DNA of 64,000 nt from Leisingera sp. NJS204 (GCF_004123675.1 NZ_CP035417.1:1169501-1233500); one strand, 5' to 3'. Positions 1-11,462 are shown, numbered from the stretch's first letter. Numbers and translations are program-made. Notes: generated by a model from the sequence alone, not told the origin.

Positions 1-1
1 G

Positions 2-2035
2 GGGCTGAACCGCCGCCTGATGGGCATCAACCCGTCTTTTTCGCCTCTGGCGCTGGCTTCGGCTTATGGGGCCAGCTTTGGCGCTATGTCTGTGCTGTTT
101 GCGCTGAACGCGCGGGAACAGAACGGCGGCGACCATATCGAGGTGCCGCTGGCCGCCGCGCTGCTGGAGGGGCTGGTCTATAACTGCGAGCAGATCGAGG
201 ACTACCCCGAGCGCTATAAATCCCCGCGCGAGGTGGAGCTGGACCGGCGCGAGGCCGAAGGCCTGCCGATGAATCTGAAGTTCGCGGAGCTGTCCGAATT
301 CCTCGACCCGTTCTACCGCACCTATACCTGCGCCGACGGGCGCGGCTTCTATGTGGTGGCCGGCTCGGTCGCAACCCACCCGCGGCGGGTGCTGGAGACC
401 CTTGGGCTGAAGGACCTGGCCGATGAGCTGCCGGATTTCTCAGCCTATCTGGACACCAAGGATTGGCCTGCCGAATGGTCAATGCGCAATTATCCGGTGG
501 GTCCGTCCGACCGTGCGCGGGTGTCATCTGCGATGAAGGCCGCATTCCTGACCAAGCCCTCGTATGAGTGGGAGGATTTGTTCGGCGCCGCCAAGGCCCC
601 TGCCACTGCACAGCGTTTCACTAGTGAATGGCTTGATGACCCGCATGCGCTGGCCTCGGGCCTGGTGCTGCAGGTGGAGGATGCCAAGCACGGAACAATG
701 CGTCAGATGGGCAATGTGGCCTGGCTGAGTGATGACGCAGGCGCGGCGCAGAAGATCAGCGCCGCCAACGCTGATCTGTCTGCGCTGCTGGCCGAGCCGG
801 AGCGTGGCGGTGGCAGCAGTCACGAGGGCAAAGGGTGGCTCGACGGATTGAAGGTCGTTGACCTCACCAATGTGATTGCCGGGCCGACCATCGGTTCAAC
901 CCTGGCGCGGTTCGGCGCTGAGGTGACGCTGGTGCAGCCGGTTGAACCGTCTGTCGATCCTTGGAACACGGTGGTCTTTGGCATCCACGCGCAGCGCGGC
1001 AAGGAAAGCATCCTGCTGAACCTGCGCACGGACGCGGGGCAGGACGCATTGGCCCGCCTGATTGCCGGCGCTGACGTAATCACGATGAACGGCACCGATC
1101 AGCAACGGGACAAACTGGGACTGTCTCCGGCGCGGCTGGCCGCTATCAACCCGCGCCTGATCCTGGTGCAGCTGGATGCCTTTGGCGGCCCTATGCGCGG
1201 ACCGAAGTCGGATCACCTGGGCTATGATGATCTGGCGCAAGCCGCCACCGGCGTGATGCTGCGCTTTGGCGGCGGCATAGGCACGCCCGAAGAGCACGCC
1301 CATTTCGGCACCATCGACGTGCTGACCGGTTTTTGCGCCTGTGTGGCTCTGGGCGGCGCTTTGCTGCGGCTTAAGGAAACCGGCAAAGGCGGAGTGGCGC
1401 GGGCCTCGCTGGCGGCGGCGGGCAATCTGATCCAGGCGCAGTTCATGTACGGCCACGCGGGCAGGGCGCCCTTTGACGAACCCTCAGGCCGCGAGGCGCT
1501 GGGGTGGGGGCCGTTCTACCATTGTTATCAGGCCGCGGACGGCTGGTTCTTCTTTGCGGCGCCCAGTGAGCGCGGCGCTGCGCTGGCGCGGGTGGCAGAG
1601 CTGGCAGAACTGGCCGCGCTGCCGGTGGATCAGCTGCATGCCCCCCTGTCCGTGCGGTTCAGCACGCAGCCGCTGGCGCATTGGCGTGCGGCATTTGCCG
1701 GAACCTCTGCCACGGCGGTGCCGCTGTCGTCGCTGCACGAAACCCGCGATGCGTCGCTGCAGCTGGAAAGCGCCGGCAGTATCGATCTGAAGGAAGCAAC
1801 GTTCCGGGTGATCCGCCACGACCGGCACCCGATGGGCCGCTGGTGCGATCTGGTGGCGCCGAATGCGGTGCGCCCGCAAGCAGGCCGGATCACTATACCG
1901 GGGCCTGCGCCGAAATACGGTGCGCACACCAGAACAATCCTGGAGCGGTTGGGTTACCCGCCGGAACAGGCTGAGGCGATGATTGCCAGCGGTGCTGCGG
2001 GTGAGGCCTGGTCGGCAAAATACTTGCCGGAATAG
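2..2035 (+). CDS. CoA-transferase family III (CaiB/BaiF) double-domain protein, 5' end missing
   Basis: The frame is open from base 2, so the gene begins before the window and the ATG at 20 is probably internal. The visible part has about 670 residues. From about residue 277 a classic family III start is seen (GLKVVDLTNVIAGP), followed by TIDVLTGF, whose Asp fits the catalytic aspartate. The first 270 residues resemble the second half of another CaiB domain (RxxNGGDHIEVPLAAALLEG), so the protein is a fusion of two family III domains. I see no Asp at the aligned catalytic position in the visible N-terminal part, so that half may be structural. Such enzymes move CoA between acyl-CoAs and carboxylic acids in the cytoplasm; the substrate cannot be told. 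It is separated from the oxidase operon by about 220 bases and is probably unrelated to it. Confidence 0.85.
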   Translation, partial: GLNRRLMGINPSFSPLALASAYGASFGAMSVLFALNAREQNGGDHIEVPLAAALLEGLVYNCEQIEDYPERYKSPREVELDRREAEGLPMNLKFAELSEFLDPFYRTYTCADGRGFYVVAGSVATHPRRVLETLGLKDLADELPDFSAYLDTKDWPAEWSMRNYPVGPSDRARVSSAMKAAFLTKPSYEWEDLFGAAKAPATAQRFTSEWLDDPHALASGLVLQVEDAKHGTMRQMGNVAWLSDDAGAAQKISAANADLSALLAEPERGGGSSHEGKGWLDGLKVVDLTNVIAGPTIGSTLARFGAEVTLVQPVEPSVDPWNTVVFGIHAQRGKESILLNLRTDAGQDALARLIAGADVITMNGTDQQRDKLGLSPARLAAINPRLILVQLDAFGGPMRGPKSDHLGYDDLAQAATGVMLRFGGGIGTPEEHAHFGTIDVLTGFCACVALGGALLRLKETGKGGVARASLAAAGNLIQAQFMYGHAGRAPFDEPSGREALGWGPFYHCYQAADGWFFFAAPSERGAALARVAELAELAALPVDQLHAPLSVRFSTQPLAHWRAAFAGTSATAVPLSSLHETRDASLQLESAGSIDLKEATFRVIRHDRHPMGRWCDLVAPNAVRPQAGRITIPGPAPKYGAHTRTILERLGYPPEQAEAMIASGAAGEAWSAKYLPE

Positions 2036-2254
2036 ACCTTGGATCTGCGGTCTTGCAGAATATGGGCGCCCGGGCCGGGCGCCTGTTTGTCCTTGCCGGG
2101 AAATGCGGGGAAATGGAAATTATCTGCCGCAAAAGGCGTAAAACTTCCGGAATCTGGATTAATTTGTGAAACCGTAATATAGTGGCATCTCATGCCAAAT
2201 GAACCTGTGTGCCGGACGGACGGAAATGTCCGGGCAGCGGGGAAAGGGGGCGGG

Positions 2255-3088
2255 ATGCTGATTGCGGTCGTGCTTGTGCTGATCGTGGCGGGATCTGTTG
2301 CGTTCCATCTGTTAAGCCCGTGGTGGTGGACGCCGATCGCGTCGAATTGGGACTATATCGACGATACGCTGGTTATAACCTTCTGGATCACCGGCGCGGT
2401 GTTTGCCGCGGTGGTCCTGTTCACGGCCTATTGCGTTTGGAAATTCCGCCACCGGCCTGGGCACAAGGCGGAATTCGACCCGGAAAACAAACGGCTGGAG
2501 GTGTGGCTGACAGGTGTGACCGCTGTGGGGGTCGCGGCGATGCTGGTGCCGGGTTTGTTTGTGTGGAAGCAATTCGTCACCGTGCCTGAAGACGCCACTG
2601 AACTTGAAGTCTTTGGCCAGCAGTGGAGCTGGGCCTACCGGCTGCCCGGCGCCGACGGGGTGCTGGGCACCGCCGATGCGGAATGGGTGAACGGGGAAAA
2701 CCCCTTGGGGGTCAATCCGCATGACCGCTTTGGCAAGGATGACCTTATCATCGAGGGCGGTGAGATTTACCTGCCGGTGGATAAGCCGGTGAAGCTGCTG
2801 CTGCGCTCGATTGATGTGCTGCACAATTTCTACGTGCCTGAATTCCGCGCCAAGATGGACATGGTGCCGGGCATGGTCACCTATATCTGGCTCATCCCCA
2901 CCCGCACCGGCACCTTTGAAGTGTTATGCGCCGAGTACTGCGGCACCGCCCATCCCTTCATGCGCGGCTATGTGAACGTTGTGGAGGCGGCGGAATACCA
3001 AGAGTGGCTGCAGGAGCAGCTGACTTTTGAAGACTATGCCAACGGGGGCTCTGAAACCGGAGCCGGAACCAGGCTCGCAAGGCGCTAA
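2255..3088 (+). CDS. coxB: cytochrome c oxidase subunit II
   Basis: This is the electron-entry subunit of a haem-copper oxidase, with a periplasmic cupredoxin domain carrying the CuA centre. All CuA ligands are visible: H190, then C225, E227, C229, H233 and M236 in CAEYCGTAHPFM. Three hydrophobic segments come first (about 2-20, 36-60 and 76-97): an extra N-terminal segment plus the usual hairpin. The start at 2255 (MLIAVVL) is preferred because a purine-rich GGGGAAAGGGGG lies just upstream and the protein then opens with a membrane segment. An ATG at 2192 would add 21 polar residues and has no clear ribosome site. It is first in a five-gene operon (II, I, III-like, III, IV). CuA implies that cytochrome c, not quinol, is the donor. 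Confidence 0.9.
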   Translation: MLIAVVLVLIVAGSVAFHLLSPWWWTPIASNWDYIDDTLVITFWITGAVFAAVVLFTAYCVWKFRHRPGHKAEFDPENKRLEVWLTGVTAVGVAAMLVPGLFVWKQFVTVPEDATELEVFGQQWSWAYRLPGADGVLGTADAEWVNGENPLGVNPHDRFGKDDLIIEGGEIYLPVDKPVKLLLRSIDVLHNFYVPEFRAKMDMVPGMVTYIWLIPTRTGTFEVLCAEYCGTAHPFMRGYVNVVEAAEYQEWLQEQLTFEDYANGGSETGAGTRLARR

Positions 3089-3158
3089 GGGGGCGGGCGC
3101 AAAGCGCCCCTTTGTGAGGAAGGCCGGGCGATACATCAGAATTGGATGGAGTTCTGCA

Positions 3159-4931
3159 ATGACCGACTACTTGCCTGAACCGGACAGCAATCTGCCGCCG
3201 CGCGAAGTGGCCGATGTGATGCCGCCGCATGCGCACAGCTGGACCGGCAAATACGTTTTCTCGCAGGATGCCAAATACATCGCCATCCAATACTCCGGCA
3301 CCGCCATTGCAATCGGCATGGTGGCGCTGGTGCTGTCCTGGCTGATGCGGCTGCAGCTGGGCTTTCCAGGCACCTTCGACTTCATCACGGCCGAGGCCTA
3401 TTACCAGTTTGTCACCATGCATGGGATGATCATGGTGGTCTATCTGCTGACCGCGATTTTCCTGGGGGGCTTCGGCAATTACCTGATCCCGCTGATGGTC
3501 GGTGCGCGCGACATGGTGTTTCCCTTCGTCAATATGCTCAGCTTCTGGATCTACCTGCTGGCGGTGCTGGTGCTGGTGGCCAGCTTCTTTGTCCCCGGCG
3601 GCCCTACCGGCGCAGGCTGGACGCTGTACCCGCCGCAGGCTGTGCTGTCCGGTACGCCGGGCGGTGCGCAGGGCGGGATCATCCTGATGCTGCTCTCGCT
3701 GATCCTGTTCATCATCGGCTTCACCATGGGCGGGCTGAACTATGCCGTCACCGTGCTGCAGGCCCGCACCCGCGGCATGACAATGATGCGGCTGCCGCTG
3801 ACGGTCTGGGGGATTTTCACCGCCACGGTGATGGCGCTGCTGGCGTTTCCAGCGCTGTTTGTGGCCTGTGTGATGATGCTGTTCGACCGGCTGCTGGGCA
3901 CCTCGTTTTTCATGCCGACGCTGGTCGAGCTGGGTGAAAAGCTCAGCTATGGCGGCGGCAGCCCGATTGCGTTTCAGCATCTGTTCTGGTTTTTCGGCCA
4001 CCCCGAGGTCTACATAGTCGCGCTGCCGGCGTTCGGCATCGTCTCCGATCTGATTGCCGTGCATGCGCGCAAGACCGTGTTCGGCTACCGGATGATGGTC
4101 TGGGCGATCGTGATCATCGGCGCGCTCAGCTTTATTGTTTGGGCACACCATATGTATGTCTCGGGCATGCATCCGTGGTTCGGTTTCTTCTTTGCCACCA
4201 CCACGCTGATCATCGCCATTCCCACCGCGATCAAGGTCTACAATTGGGTGCTGACCTTGTGGAAGGGCGATATCCATCTGACCATCCCGATGCTGTTTGC
4301 GCTCGGCTTTATCGTCACCTTCGTGAACGGCGGGCTGACGGGGCTGTTCCTGGGCAATGTGGTGGTTGATGTGCCGCTGTCGGACACGATGTTTGTGGTC
4401 GCCCATTTCCACATGGTGATGGGGGTGGCGCCGATCATGGTGATCTTTGGCGCGATCTATCACTGGTATCCGCTGATGACCGGCCGTCTGCTGAACCAGG
4501 CAATGGGCCAGATCCATTTCTGGGTCACCTTCATCGGTGCCTATGCGATCTTCTTCCCGATGCACTATGTCGGCCTTGTCGGGGTGCCGCGGCGATATTT
4601 CGAGCTTGGCGAGCCGGAGTTCCTCACCGCGCCGGTGGAAGGACTGAATGCCTTCATTTCATCGGCGGCGCTGATTGTCGGCGCGGCGCAGCTGCTGTTC
4701 CTGTTCAATATCCTCTGGAGCCTGCGCCACGGGCGTGCGTCGGGCAGCAACCCTTGGCGGGCGACCTCGCTGGAGTGGCAAACACCCGAAATCCCGCCCC
4801 GGCACGGCAATTGGGATGAGCTGCCCAATGTCTACCGATGGGCCTATGACTACAGCGTGCCCGGCGCGGCTGAGGATTACGTCGCACAGACTGACCCTTG
4901 GGTGCCGGACGGGCAGGGGCAGCGGCTGTGA
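3159..4931 (+). CDS. ctaD: cytochrome c oxidase subunit I
   Basis: Catalytic subunit of 590 residues with about 12 membrane helices, reducing O2 at a haem-CuB centre and pumping protons. Visible ligands are H88 and H418 (low-spin haem), H281 of GHPEVY with cross-linking Y285, H330 and H331 (CuB) and H416 (high-spin haem). E283 in GHPEVY, the D-channel residues N107, D118 and N125, and K359 of the K-channel mark an A1-type oxidase. The start at 3159 (MTDYLPEP) is chosen over 3027: the upstream stretch overlaps the end of subunit II by about 60 bases, is low-complexity, and TGGAG precedes 3159. The stop overlaps the GTG start of the next gene (GTGA). Confidence 0.93.
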   Translation: MTDYLPEPDSNLPPREVADVMPPHAHSWTGKYVFSQDAKYIAIQYSGTAIAIGMVALVLSWLMRLQLGFPGTFDFITAEAYYQFVTMHGMIMVVYLLTAIFLGGFGNYLIPLMVGARDMVFPFVNMLSFWIYLLAVLVLVASFFVPGGPTGAGWTLYPPQAVLSGTPGGAQGGIILMLLSLILFIIGFTMGGLNYAVTVLQARTRGMTMMRLPLTVWGIFTATVMALLAFPALFVACVMMLFDRLLGTSFFMPTLVELGEKLSYGGGSPIAFQHLFWFFGHPEVYIVALPAFGIVSDLIAVHARKTVFGYRMMVWAIVIIGALSFIVWAHHMYVSGMHPWFGFFFATTTLIIAIPTAIKVYNWVLTLWKGDIHLTIPMLFALGFIVTFVNGGLTGLFLGNVVVDVPLSDTMFVVAHFHMVMGVAPIMVIFGAIYHWYPLMTGRLLNQAMGQIHFWVTFIGAYAIFFPMHYVGLVGVPRRYFELGEPEFLTAPVEGLNAFISSAALIVGAAQLLFLFNILWSLRHGRASGSNPWRATSLEWQTPEIPPRHGNWDELPNVYRWAYDYSVPGAAEDYVAQTDPWVPDGQGQRL

Positions 4932-5632
4932 CTGTCATCCTCGCCTTTCTGGCGCTGGTGGCGCTGGCTGCGGGTCTATGGCTGTCGCAGCAGCATCTGG
5001 CCGCCAAACCCTGGCTGGAAACCGGGATTGCGCCCTTGGCGGGTCATGGTCCGGGCCGCGCGCCGGGCATCATCTTCATAGCGGTCTTTGTAACGGTGAT
5101 CGGCGGGCTGTTTGCCATGCTGGGCAGCGCCTTTGTCATGCAGATCGAAGAAACCCCATGGGAGCTGGTGCCGCTGCCGGGCCGGGTCTGGCTGAACACG
5201 GCGTTGCTGCTGCTGGCCAGCCTGTGTCTGCAATTTGTGGTGATGTCCGCACGGGCAGGCACGCAGCGCTGGCTGCGCGGCAGCCTGATTGCAGCAAGCA
5301 TCGCCACACTCGCCTTTCTGGCCGGCCAGATGCAGGTGTGGATCTCTTTGACTGATGGCGGTTACCGGCTGGACGGCACCCCGGCGGCAAGTTTTTTCTA
5401 TCTGATCACCGGCCTGCACGGGCTGCACATGCTGGGCGGTATCATTGCACTGGCGATGGTCTGCGCGCGCCATGCCGGAACCGGATCAGGGGACGTGAAG
5501 GCACTGCTGCCGGGTGTCCGGCTCTGTGCGCTCTACTGGCACGCGCTGCTGGCGTTCTGGCTGATGCTGTTTGCGCTGCTGCAGGGCTGGGGCAACGCGT
5601 TTCTGGCGCTCTGCCGCGCGGCTGTGAGTTGA
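4928..5632 (+). CDS. cytochrome oxidase subunit III-like membrane protein
   Basis: A 234-residue protein with about six or seven membrane helices. The GLHGLHMLGG segment and the final ALYWHALLAFWLMLFALL segment match the subunit III / CyoC family. The GTG start overlaps the stop of subunit I in a GTGA junction, which implies translational coupling. It is followed by a second subunit III gene 12 bases later. Two adjacent subunit III homologues recall the alternative oxidase cluster coxMNOP of Bradyrhizobium, as I remember it. This member is the more divergent of the two. It likely stabilises the oxidase or its oxygen route; a distinct role is not evident from sequence. Confidence 0.8.
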   Translation: MTVILAFLALVALAAGLWLSQQHLAAKPWLETGIAPLAGHGPGRAPGIIFIAVFVTVIGGLFAMLGSAFVMQIEETPWELVPLPGRVWLNTALLLLASLCLQFVVMSARAGTQRWLRGSLIAASIATLAFLAGQMQVWISLTDGGYRLDGTPAASFFYLITGLHGLHMLGGIIALAMVCARHAGTGSGDVKALLPGVRLCALYWHALLAFWLMLFALLQGWGNAFLALCRAAVS

Positions 5633-5644
5633 GGAGGGAGACAG

Positions 5645-6361
5645 ATGGAACATCCATTCCAAGGCCAGGATCAGACGCTGCAGCAGCAGGGCCATAGCGG
5701 CTTTGCCGCCGATTGGGGGTCGGATCAGCGGGCCTTTAAAAAGGTCTCCTGGGGCAAGGCGATGATGTGGATCCTGCTGCTGAGCGATACCTTCGTCTTT
5801 GCCTGTTTCCTGGTCGCTTACCTGAACGCCCGCAACTCCACCACCGTGGAGTGGCCCAACGCCAGTGAGGTTTTTGCCCTGCATATCGGCGGCGCGAACC
5901 TGCCGCTGATCCTGATTGCCATCATGACCTTTGTGCTGATCTCTTCCTCCGGCACCATGGCGATGGCAGTGAACTGCGCCTACCGCAAGGCGCGCAAGGC
6001 CACCGCCGTGCTGATGCTGGCCACCGCCGCGCTGGGGGCGGCCTTTGTCGGGATGCAGGCGTTTGAATGGTCCAAGCTAATATCTGAGGGCGTGCGTCCC
6101 TGGGGCAATCCCTGGGGGGCCGAGCAATTCGGCGCCAGTTTCTTTATGATCACCGGTTTTCACGGCACCCATGTCACCATCGGGGTGATCTTTCTGGTGA
6201 TCGTCGCCCGCCGGGTCTGGCGCGGCGATTTCGACCGCAATCAGCGCAGCTGGATGTCAGCGGGCAACGGCGACTACGAGGCGGTGGAGATCATGGGGCT
6301 TTACTGGCACTTCGTCGACCTGGTCTGGGTCTTTATCTTTGCATTCTTCTATCTGTGGTAG
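5645..6361 (+). CDS. coxC: cytochrome c oxidase subunit III
   Basis: A 238-residue heme-copper oxidase subunit III of the short CyoC-like type. It has five clear membrane helices, beginning at KAMMWILLLSDTFVFACFL, the conserved FFMITGFHGTHVTIGV segment and the closing GLYWHFVDLVWVFIFAFFYLW. The start is well supported by GAGGAGGGAG eight bases upstream of the ATG. It sits between the divergent III-like gene and the subunit IV gene and is surely in the same transcript. It binds subunit I and supports stable turnover; it carries no cofactors. Confidence 0.9.
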   Translation: MEHPFQGQDQTLQQQGHSGFAADWGSDQRAFKKVSWGKAMMWILLLSDTFVFACFLVAYLNARNSTTVEWPNASEVFALHIGGANLPLILIAIMTFVLISSSGTMAMAVNCAYRKARKATAVLMLATAALGAAFVGMQAFEWSKLISEGVRPWGNPWGAEQFGASFFMITGFHGTHVTIGVIFLVIVARRVWRGDFDRNQRSWMSAGNGDYEAVEIMGLYWHFVDLVWVFIFAFFYLW

Positions 6362-6370
6362 GGGGCTGAT

Positions 6371-6742
6371 ATGACACATTCACCGCAAACCGCCGAGGCC
6401 GCAGAGCTGCAGCATGACGAGGGGCAGCAGCATCCGCTAAAGCTCTATTTTGCAGTCTGGATACTGTTGTTTGTGCTCAGCGCGGCGTCTTATTGGGTGG
6501 ACTACGCGCAGCTGCAGGGGCTATTGCGCTGGAGCCTGATCCTGATCTTCATGACGCTGAAGGCGGGGCTGATTATCGCGGTCTTCATGCATATGGCCTG
6601 GGAACGGCTGGCGCTGATTTATGCGGTTCTGCTGCCGCCCCTGGCGATGATCGGGCTCTTGGCGATACTGATCATTGAGTCGGATTACACAGCAGAGACA
6701 CGGGTGATTGAGTTCGGACAAGGGGCTGCTGCGTCCGAGTAA
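6371..6742 (+). CDS. cytochrome c oxidase subunit IV (prokaryotic COX4) family protein
   Basis: A 123-residue protein with a charged, histidine-containing N-terminal tail (about 25 residues) and three membrane helices. The central FMTLKAGLIIAVFMHM segment is typical of bacterial subunit IV / CyoD-like proteins, in which a Lys and the FMHM stretch face the membrane surface. It is the last gene of the oxidase operon, nine bases after subunit III. In family members it aids assembly around CuB; it has no catalytic residue. The operon contains no haem A synthase, CtaG or SURF1 gene, so assembly factors must be supplied from elsewhere. Confidence 0.82.
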   Translation: MTHSPQTAEAAELQHDEGQQHPLKLYFAVWILLFVLSAASYWVDYAQLQGLLRWSLILIFMTLKAGLIIAVFMHMAWERLALIYAVLLPPLAMIGLLAILIIESDYTAETRVIEFGQGAAASE

Positions 6743-6805
6743 GTGATAATACGCCCGGCTGAGGTCAGGCGCTGCCCTTCTCTTTGTATCTCAAAGGCCG
6801 CAACG

Positions 6806-6834
6806 AAAAAGGCGCCCCGGATTTCCGGAGCACC
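6806..6834 (-). terminator. Rho-independent terminator of katG
   Basis: Read on the minus strand, GGTGCTCCGG, a four-base loop and CCGGGGCGCC form a ten-pair stem (with G-U pairs) followed by five Ts. It lies just past the katG stop and also separates katG from the convergent oxidase operon. Confidence 0.8.
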
Positions 6835-6856
6835 TTCATTTCAAGTAAGGTGCAGC

Positions 6857-9133
<2,277 letters not shown>

Positions 9134-9239
9134 TCAGTCCGGCAGCACAGGTGCCGCCTGAAAATGCATTTGGGGCACAGACTGCTGTTGCCGGGTTTCC
9201 CTGTTGTCCTGCAGTGGAGGCTAGCAGGGAATTGCCATT

Positions 9240-9290
9240 GGATTAAGTTGCATTTATTCATCGCAGTGATAATAAAATCCTATGATAAAC
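9240..9290. promoter_or_regulatory. possible OxyR binding region in the katG-oxyR intergenic space
   Basis: The 208-base gap between the divergent katG and oxyR genes is A/T-rich near oxyR. The tetranucleotides ATAA (9269) and CTAT (9280) are separated by seven bases, matching the ATAG-N7-CTAT half-site spacing known for OxyR. Upstream TCAT and GTTG fall in the same 11-base phase but match weakly. The last half-site overlaps the oxyR ATG at 9282. This is a motif-level prediction only. Confidence 0.45.
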
Positions 9291-10199
9291 GTGACTCTCC
9301 GCCAGATGCGCTACTTCGAGGCGCTGGCCCAGCACCGCCATTTCGGCCGCGCGGCAGATGCCTGCGCAGTGTCCCAGCCCGCTTTGTCTGTTCAGATCAA
9401 GGAGTTGGAGGAGGCGCTGGGGGTGCAGCTGATCGAGCGCGGCGCCCGCCAGGTGCGGCTCACCAGCCTAGGGGAAGACCTGGCAGGCCGGGTGCGCGGT
9501 ATTTTGCGATCCGTTGATGAGCTGGGCGAGCTGGCGCGGGCGTCCCGGGAGGGGCTGGCCGGGCGGCTGCGGATCGGGGTGATTCCAACCATTGCGCCCT
9601 ATTTGCTGCCGTCCATCGTCGGGAACCTGACCCGGCAGTACCCGGAGGCCGACATCCGAGTGCGCGAAACCGTGACCCCAAGGCTGCTGGAAGAACTGGG
9701 AGAGGGCCGGCTGGACACGGCGATTGTGGCGCTGCCGGTTTCGGAACCGGCCTTTGAGGAGGTTGCGCTGTTCGAAGAGGATTTTGTGCTGGTGCGTCCC
9801 GGCGAAGACACTGGCAAGCCGGTTCCCGGTCCCGATGGTTTGCGCGAAATGCGTCTGCTGCTGCTGGAGGAGGGGCATTGCTTCCGCGATCAGGCGCTGT
9901 CGTTCTGCAACATGCAGTCGGCGGCCCCGCGCGAGCTCTTGGATGGCAGCTCGCTGTCGACCCTGGTGCAGATGGTCAGCGCCGGAATCGGTGTCACGCT
10001 GATTCCCGAAATGGCCGTCCCGGTCGAGACCCGCTCGGCTGTTGTCTCGGTCGCGCGCTTCCGGGACCCTCAGCCGGCCCGCACCATTGGCATGATCTGG
10101 CGCCGCAGCAACCCGCTTGCGCGGCAGCTTCTGCAGGTGGCAGAGGTGGTGCGGCAGGCCGCACAGGCCTTGCGATCCAGCTATAGTCCGCTGAATTGA
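9282..10199 (+). CDS. oxyR: hydrogen-peroxide sensor OxyR (LysR family)
   Basis: LysR-type regulator of 305 residues. The N-terminal winged helix-turn-helix (HFGRAADACAVSQPALSVQIKELE, about 20-43) binds DNA and the C-terminal periplasmic-binding-like fold senses. The peroxide-reactive pair is visible as C200 and C209 in EEGHCFRDQALSFCN, the same spacing as C199 and C208 of E. coli OxyR. Oxidation to a disulfide switches it to activator. Divergence from katG supports control of katG and of itself. No Shine-Dalgarno sequence precedes the ATG at 9282, nor the GTG at 9291, so translation may be leaderless or weak. Confidence 0.94.
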   Translation: MINVTLRQMRYFEALAQHRHFGRAADACAVSQPALSVQIKELEEALGVQLIERGARQVRLTSLGEDLAGRVRGILRSVDELGELARASREGLAGRLRIGVIPTIAPYLLPSIVGNLTRQYPEADIRVRETVTPRLLEELGEGRLDTAIVALPVSEPAFEEVALFEEDFVLVRPGEDTGKPVPGPDGLREMRLLLLEEGHCFRDQALSFCNMQSAAPRELLDGSSLSTLVQMVSAGIGVTLIPEMAVPVETRSAVVSVARFRDPQPARTIGMIWRRSNPLARQLLQVAEVVRQAAQALRSSYSPLN

Positions 10200-10400
10200 A
10201 ACGGCTTTGTTGCGTGTTTGCGGACAATTATCTGCGCTGCTATCCAGCGATTGAGTGCCGCCAAAGCCGCTGCAACCGCATGAGGAATGATGCGTAAAGG
10301 GCACGATCACAACCATTTTATGGCCCGGCGGTTTCAGGCCTGAAGATGCGTCGTTAAGATTTCATTAATAAAAAACGAACTTAGGCAGGCATACAGGCAG

Positions 10401-11462
10401 ATGATAACGGGCTTTCGTGGCACGTTTGTTGTTTCCTGGTCGCAAACCGAGATTGACGGCCTTCCGGCCGCACCGGTTGACGCTCTTGATGTAGGGGCGG
10501 CTTGGTCCTGGCATGGCGATGCTGTGCGGGTGGACGGGCCGGCAGAGTTGTTGCGGCTGGACATGGCAAACGGCGAGGCAGATTTGCGCCGCCGGGCGGC
10601 ACGGTCAGTGCGCCGGCTGGTCGGTGCGGCAGTTCAAAACCGGACCGATGTCGATTCGGTCAAGGTGGATGAGCCGCTGATGGACAGCAGCTTTGTTGTG
10701 ACCAATGGCGTGCAAAGTTTCACCGTGACTCTCATAGAGGTGGGGCCGGGCCAGCGCCCGCTTTTGATGTTTGTGGACGCGCTGCCGCCGCGCGGGGCTG
10801 ATCTGTGGGTGGTGCATCATTCGCTGGGAACGGTCAGTGCGGACCGTCCGCAGGGCGAAACCGGTGTGATCTGCTTTACCCCGGGCACATTGATCGCAAC
10901 ACCCGGCGGCCCAAAGCGGGTTGAGCGGCTGCGCGAGGGCGAAAAGGTGCAGACCCGCGACAACGGCGCCCAGGAAATCCTGTGGATCGGCTCCCGCCGG
11001 ATCAGCGGCGCACGGTTGTTTGTGATGCCGCGGCTGCGCCCGATCCGCATCCACGCCGGGGCCTTGGGCATCGACCGGCCGGAGCAGGAGCTGCTGGTCT
11101 CGCCGGATCACCGGATGCTGCTGCGCGGCGACCGGGTGCGGGCGTTGTTCAACACGCCCGAAGTTCTGGTCGCGGCCGGCGATCTGGTCAACGGCCGCAC
11201 AATCCTGCCCGACGCCTCGGTGCGGCAGGCGACCTATATCCATATCATGCTGGCCAATCATCAGGTGCTCTGGGCCAATGGGGTCGAGACAGAAAGCTTC
11301 CACCCCTCCAACGCATCCCTGACCGCGCTCAGCGACAGCGACCGGGCGCGGCTGTTCCATTTGCAGCCCGGGCTGGAGCGCAACCCGCTGGCTTATGGCG
11401 CCTATGCCCGCCGCAATCTCAGCGCGTCCGAGGCCGCGATTCTGGGTCACGAGGCGGCCTGA
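10401..11462 (+). CDS. Hint-domain (hedgehog/intein-type) protein
   Basis: A 353-residue protein. The second half contains a Hint fold: CFTPGTLIATPGGPKRVERL (about 154-173) holds the candidate nucleophilic Cys, and LLVSPDHRMLL and YIHIMLANHQVLWANGVETESFHP follow as the typical histidine-bearing blocks. Such Hint_2 proteins are common in roseobacters, often at the ends of surface or secreted proteins. The N-terminal 150 residues have no domain I recognise and no clear signal peptide. The usual C-terminal Asn of true inteins is not evident, so splicing is unlikely; autocleavage is possible. It stands alone between oxyR and rpsD. The natural substrate is unknown. Confidence 0.78.
   Translation: MITGFRGTFVVSWSQTEIDGLPAAPVDALDVGAAWSWHGDAVRVDGPAELLRLDMANGEADLRRRAARSVRRLVGAAVQNRTDVDSVKVDEPLMDSSFVVTNGVQSFTVTLIEVGPGQRPLLMFVDALPPRGADLWVVHHSLGTVSADRPQGETGVICFTPGTLIATPGGPKRVERLREGEKVQTRDNGAQEILWIGSRRISGARLFVMPRLRPIRIHAGALGIDRPEQELLVSPDHRMLLRGDRVRALFNTPEVLVAAGDLVNGRTILPDASVRQATYIHIMLANHQVLWANGVETESFHPSNASLTALSDSDRARLFHLQPGLERNPLAYGAYARRNLSASEAAILGHEAA

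Noticed and set aside
2958-4565. Long minus-strand open frame of 535 codons against oxidase subunits I and II
   Set aside because: It is His/Gln/Arg-rich, has no domain, and is the mirror of well-supported coding DNA with high GC; a shadow.
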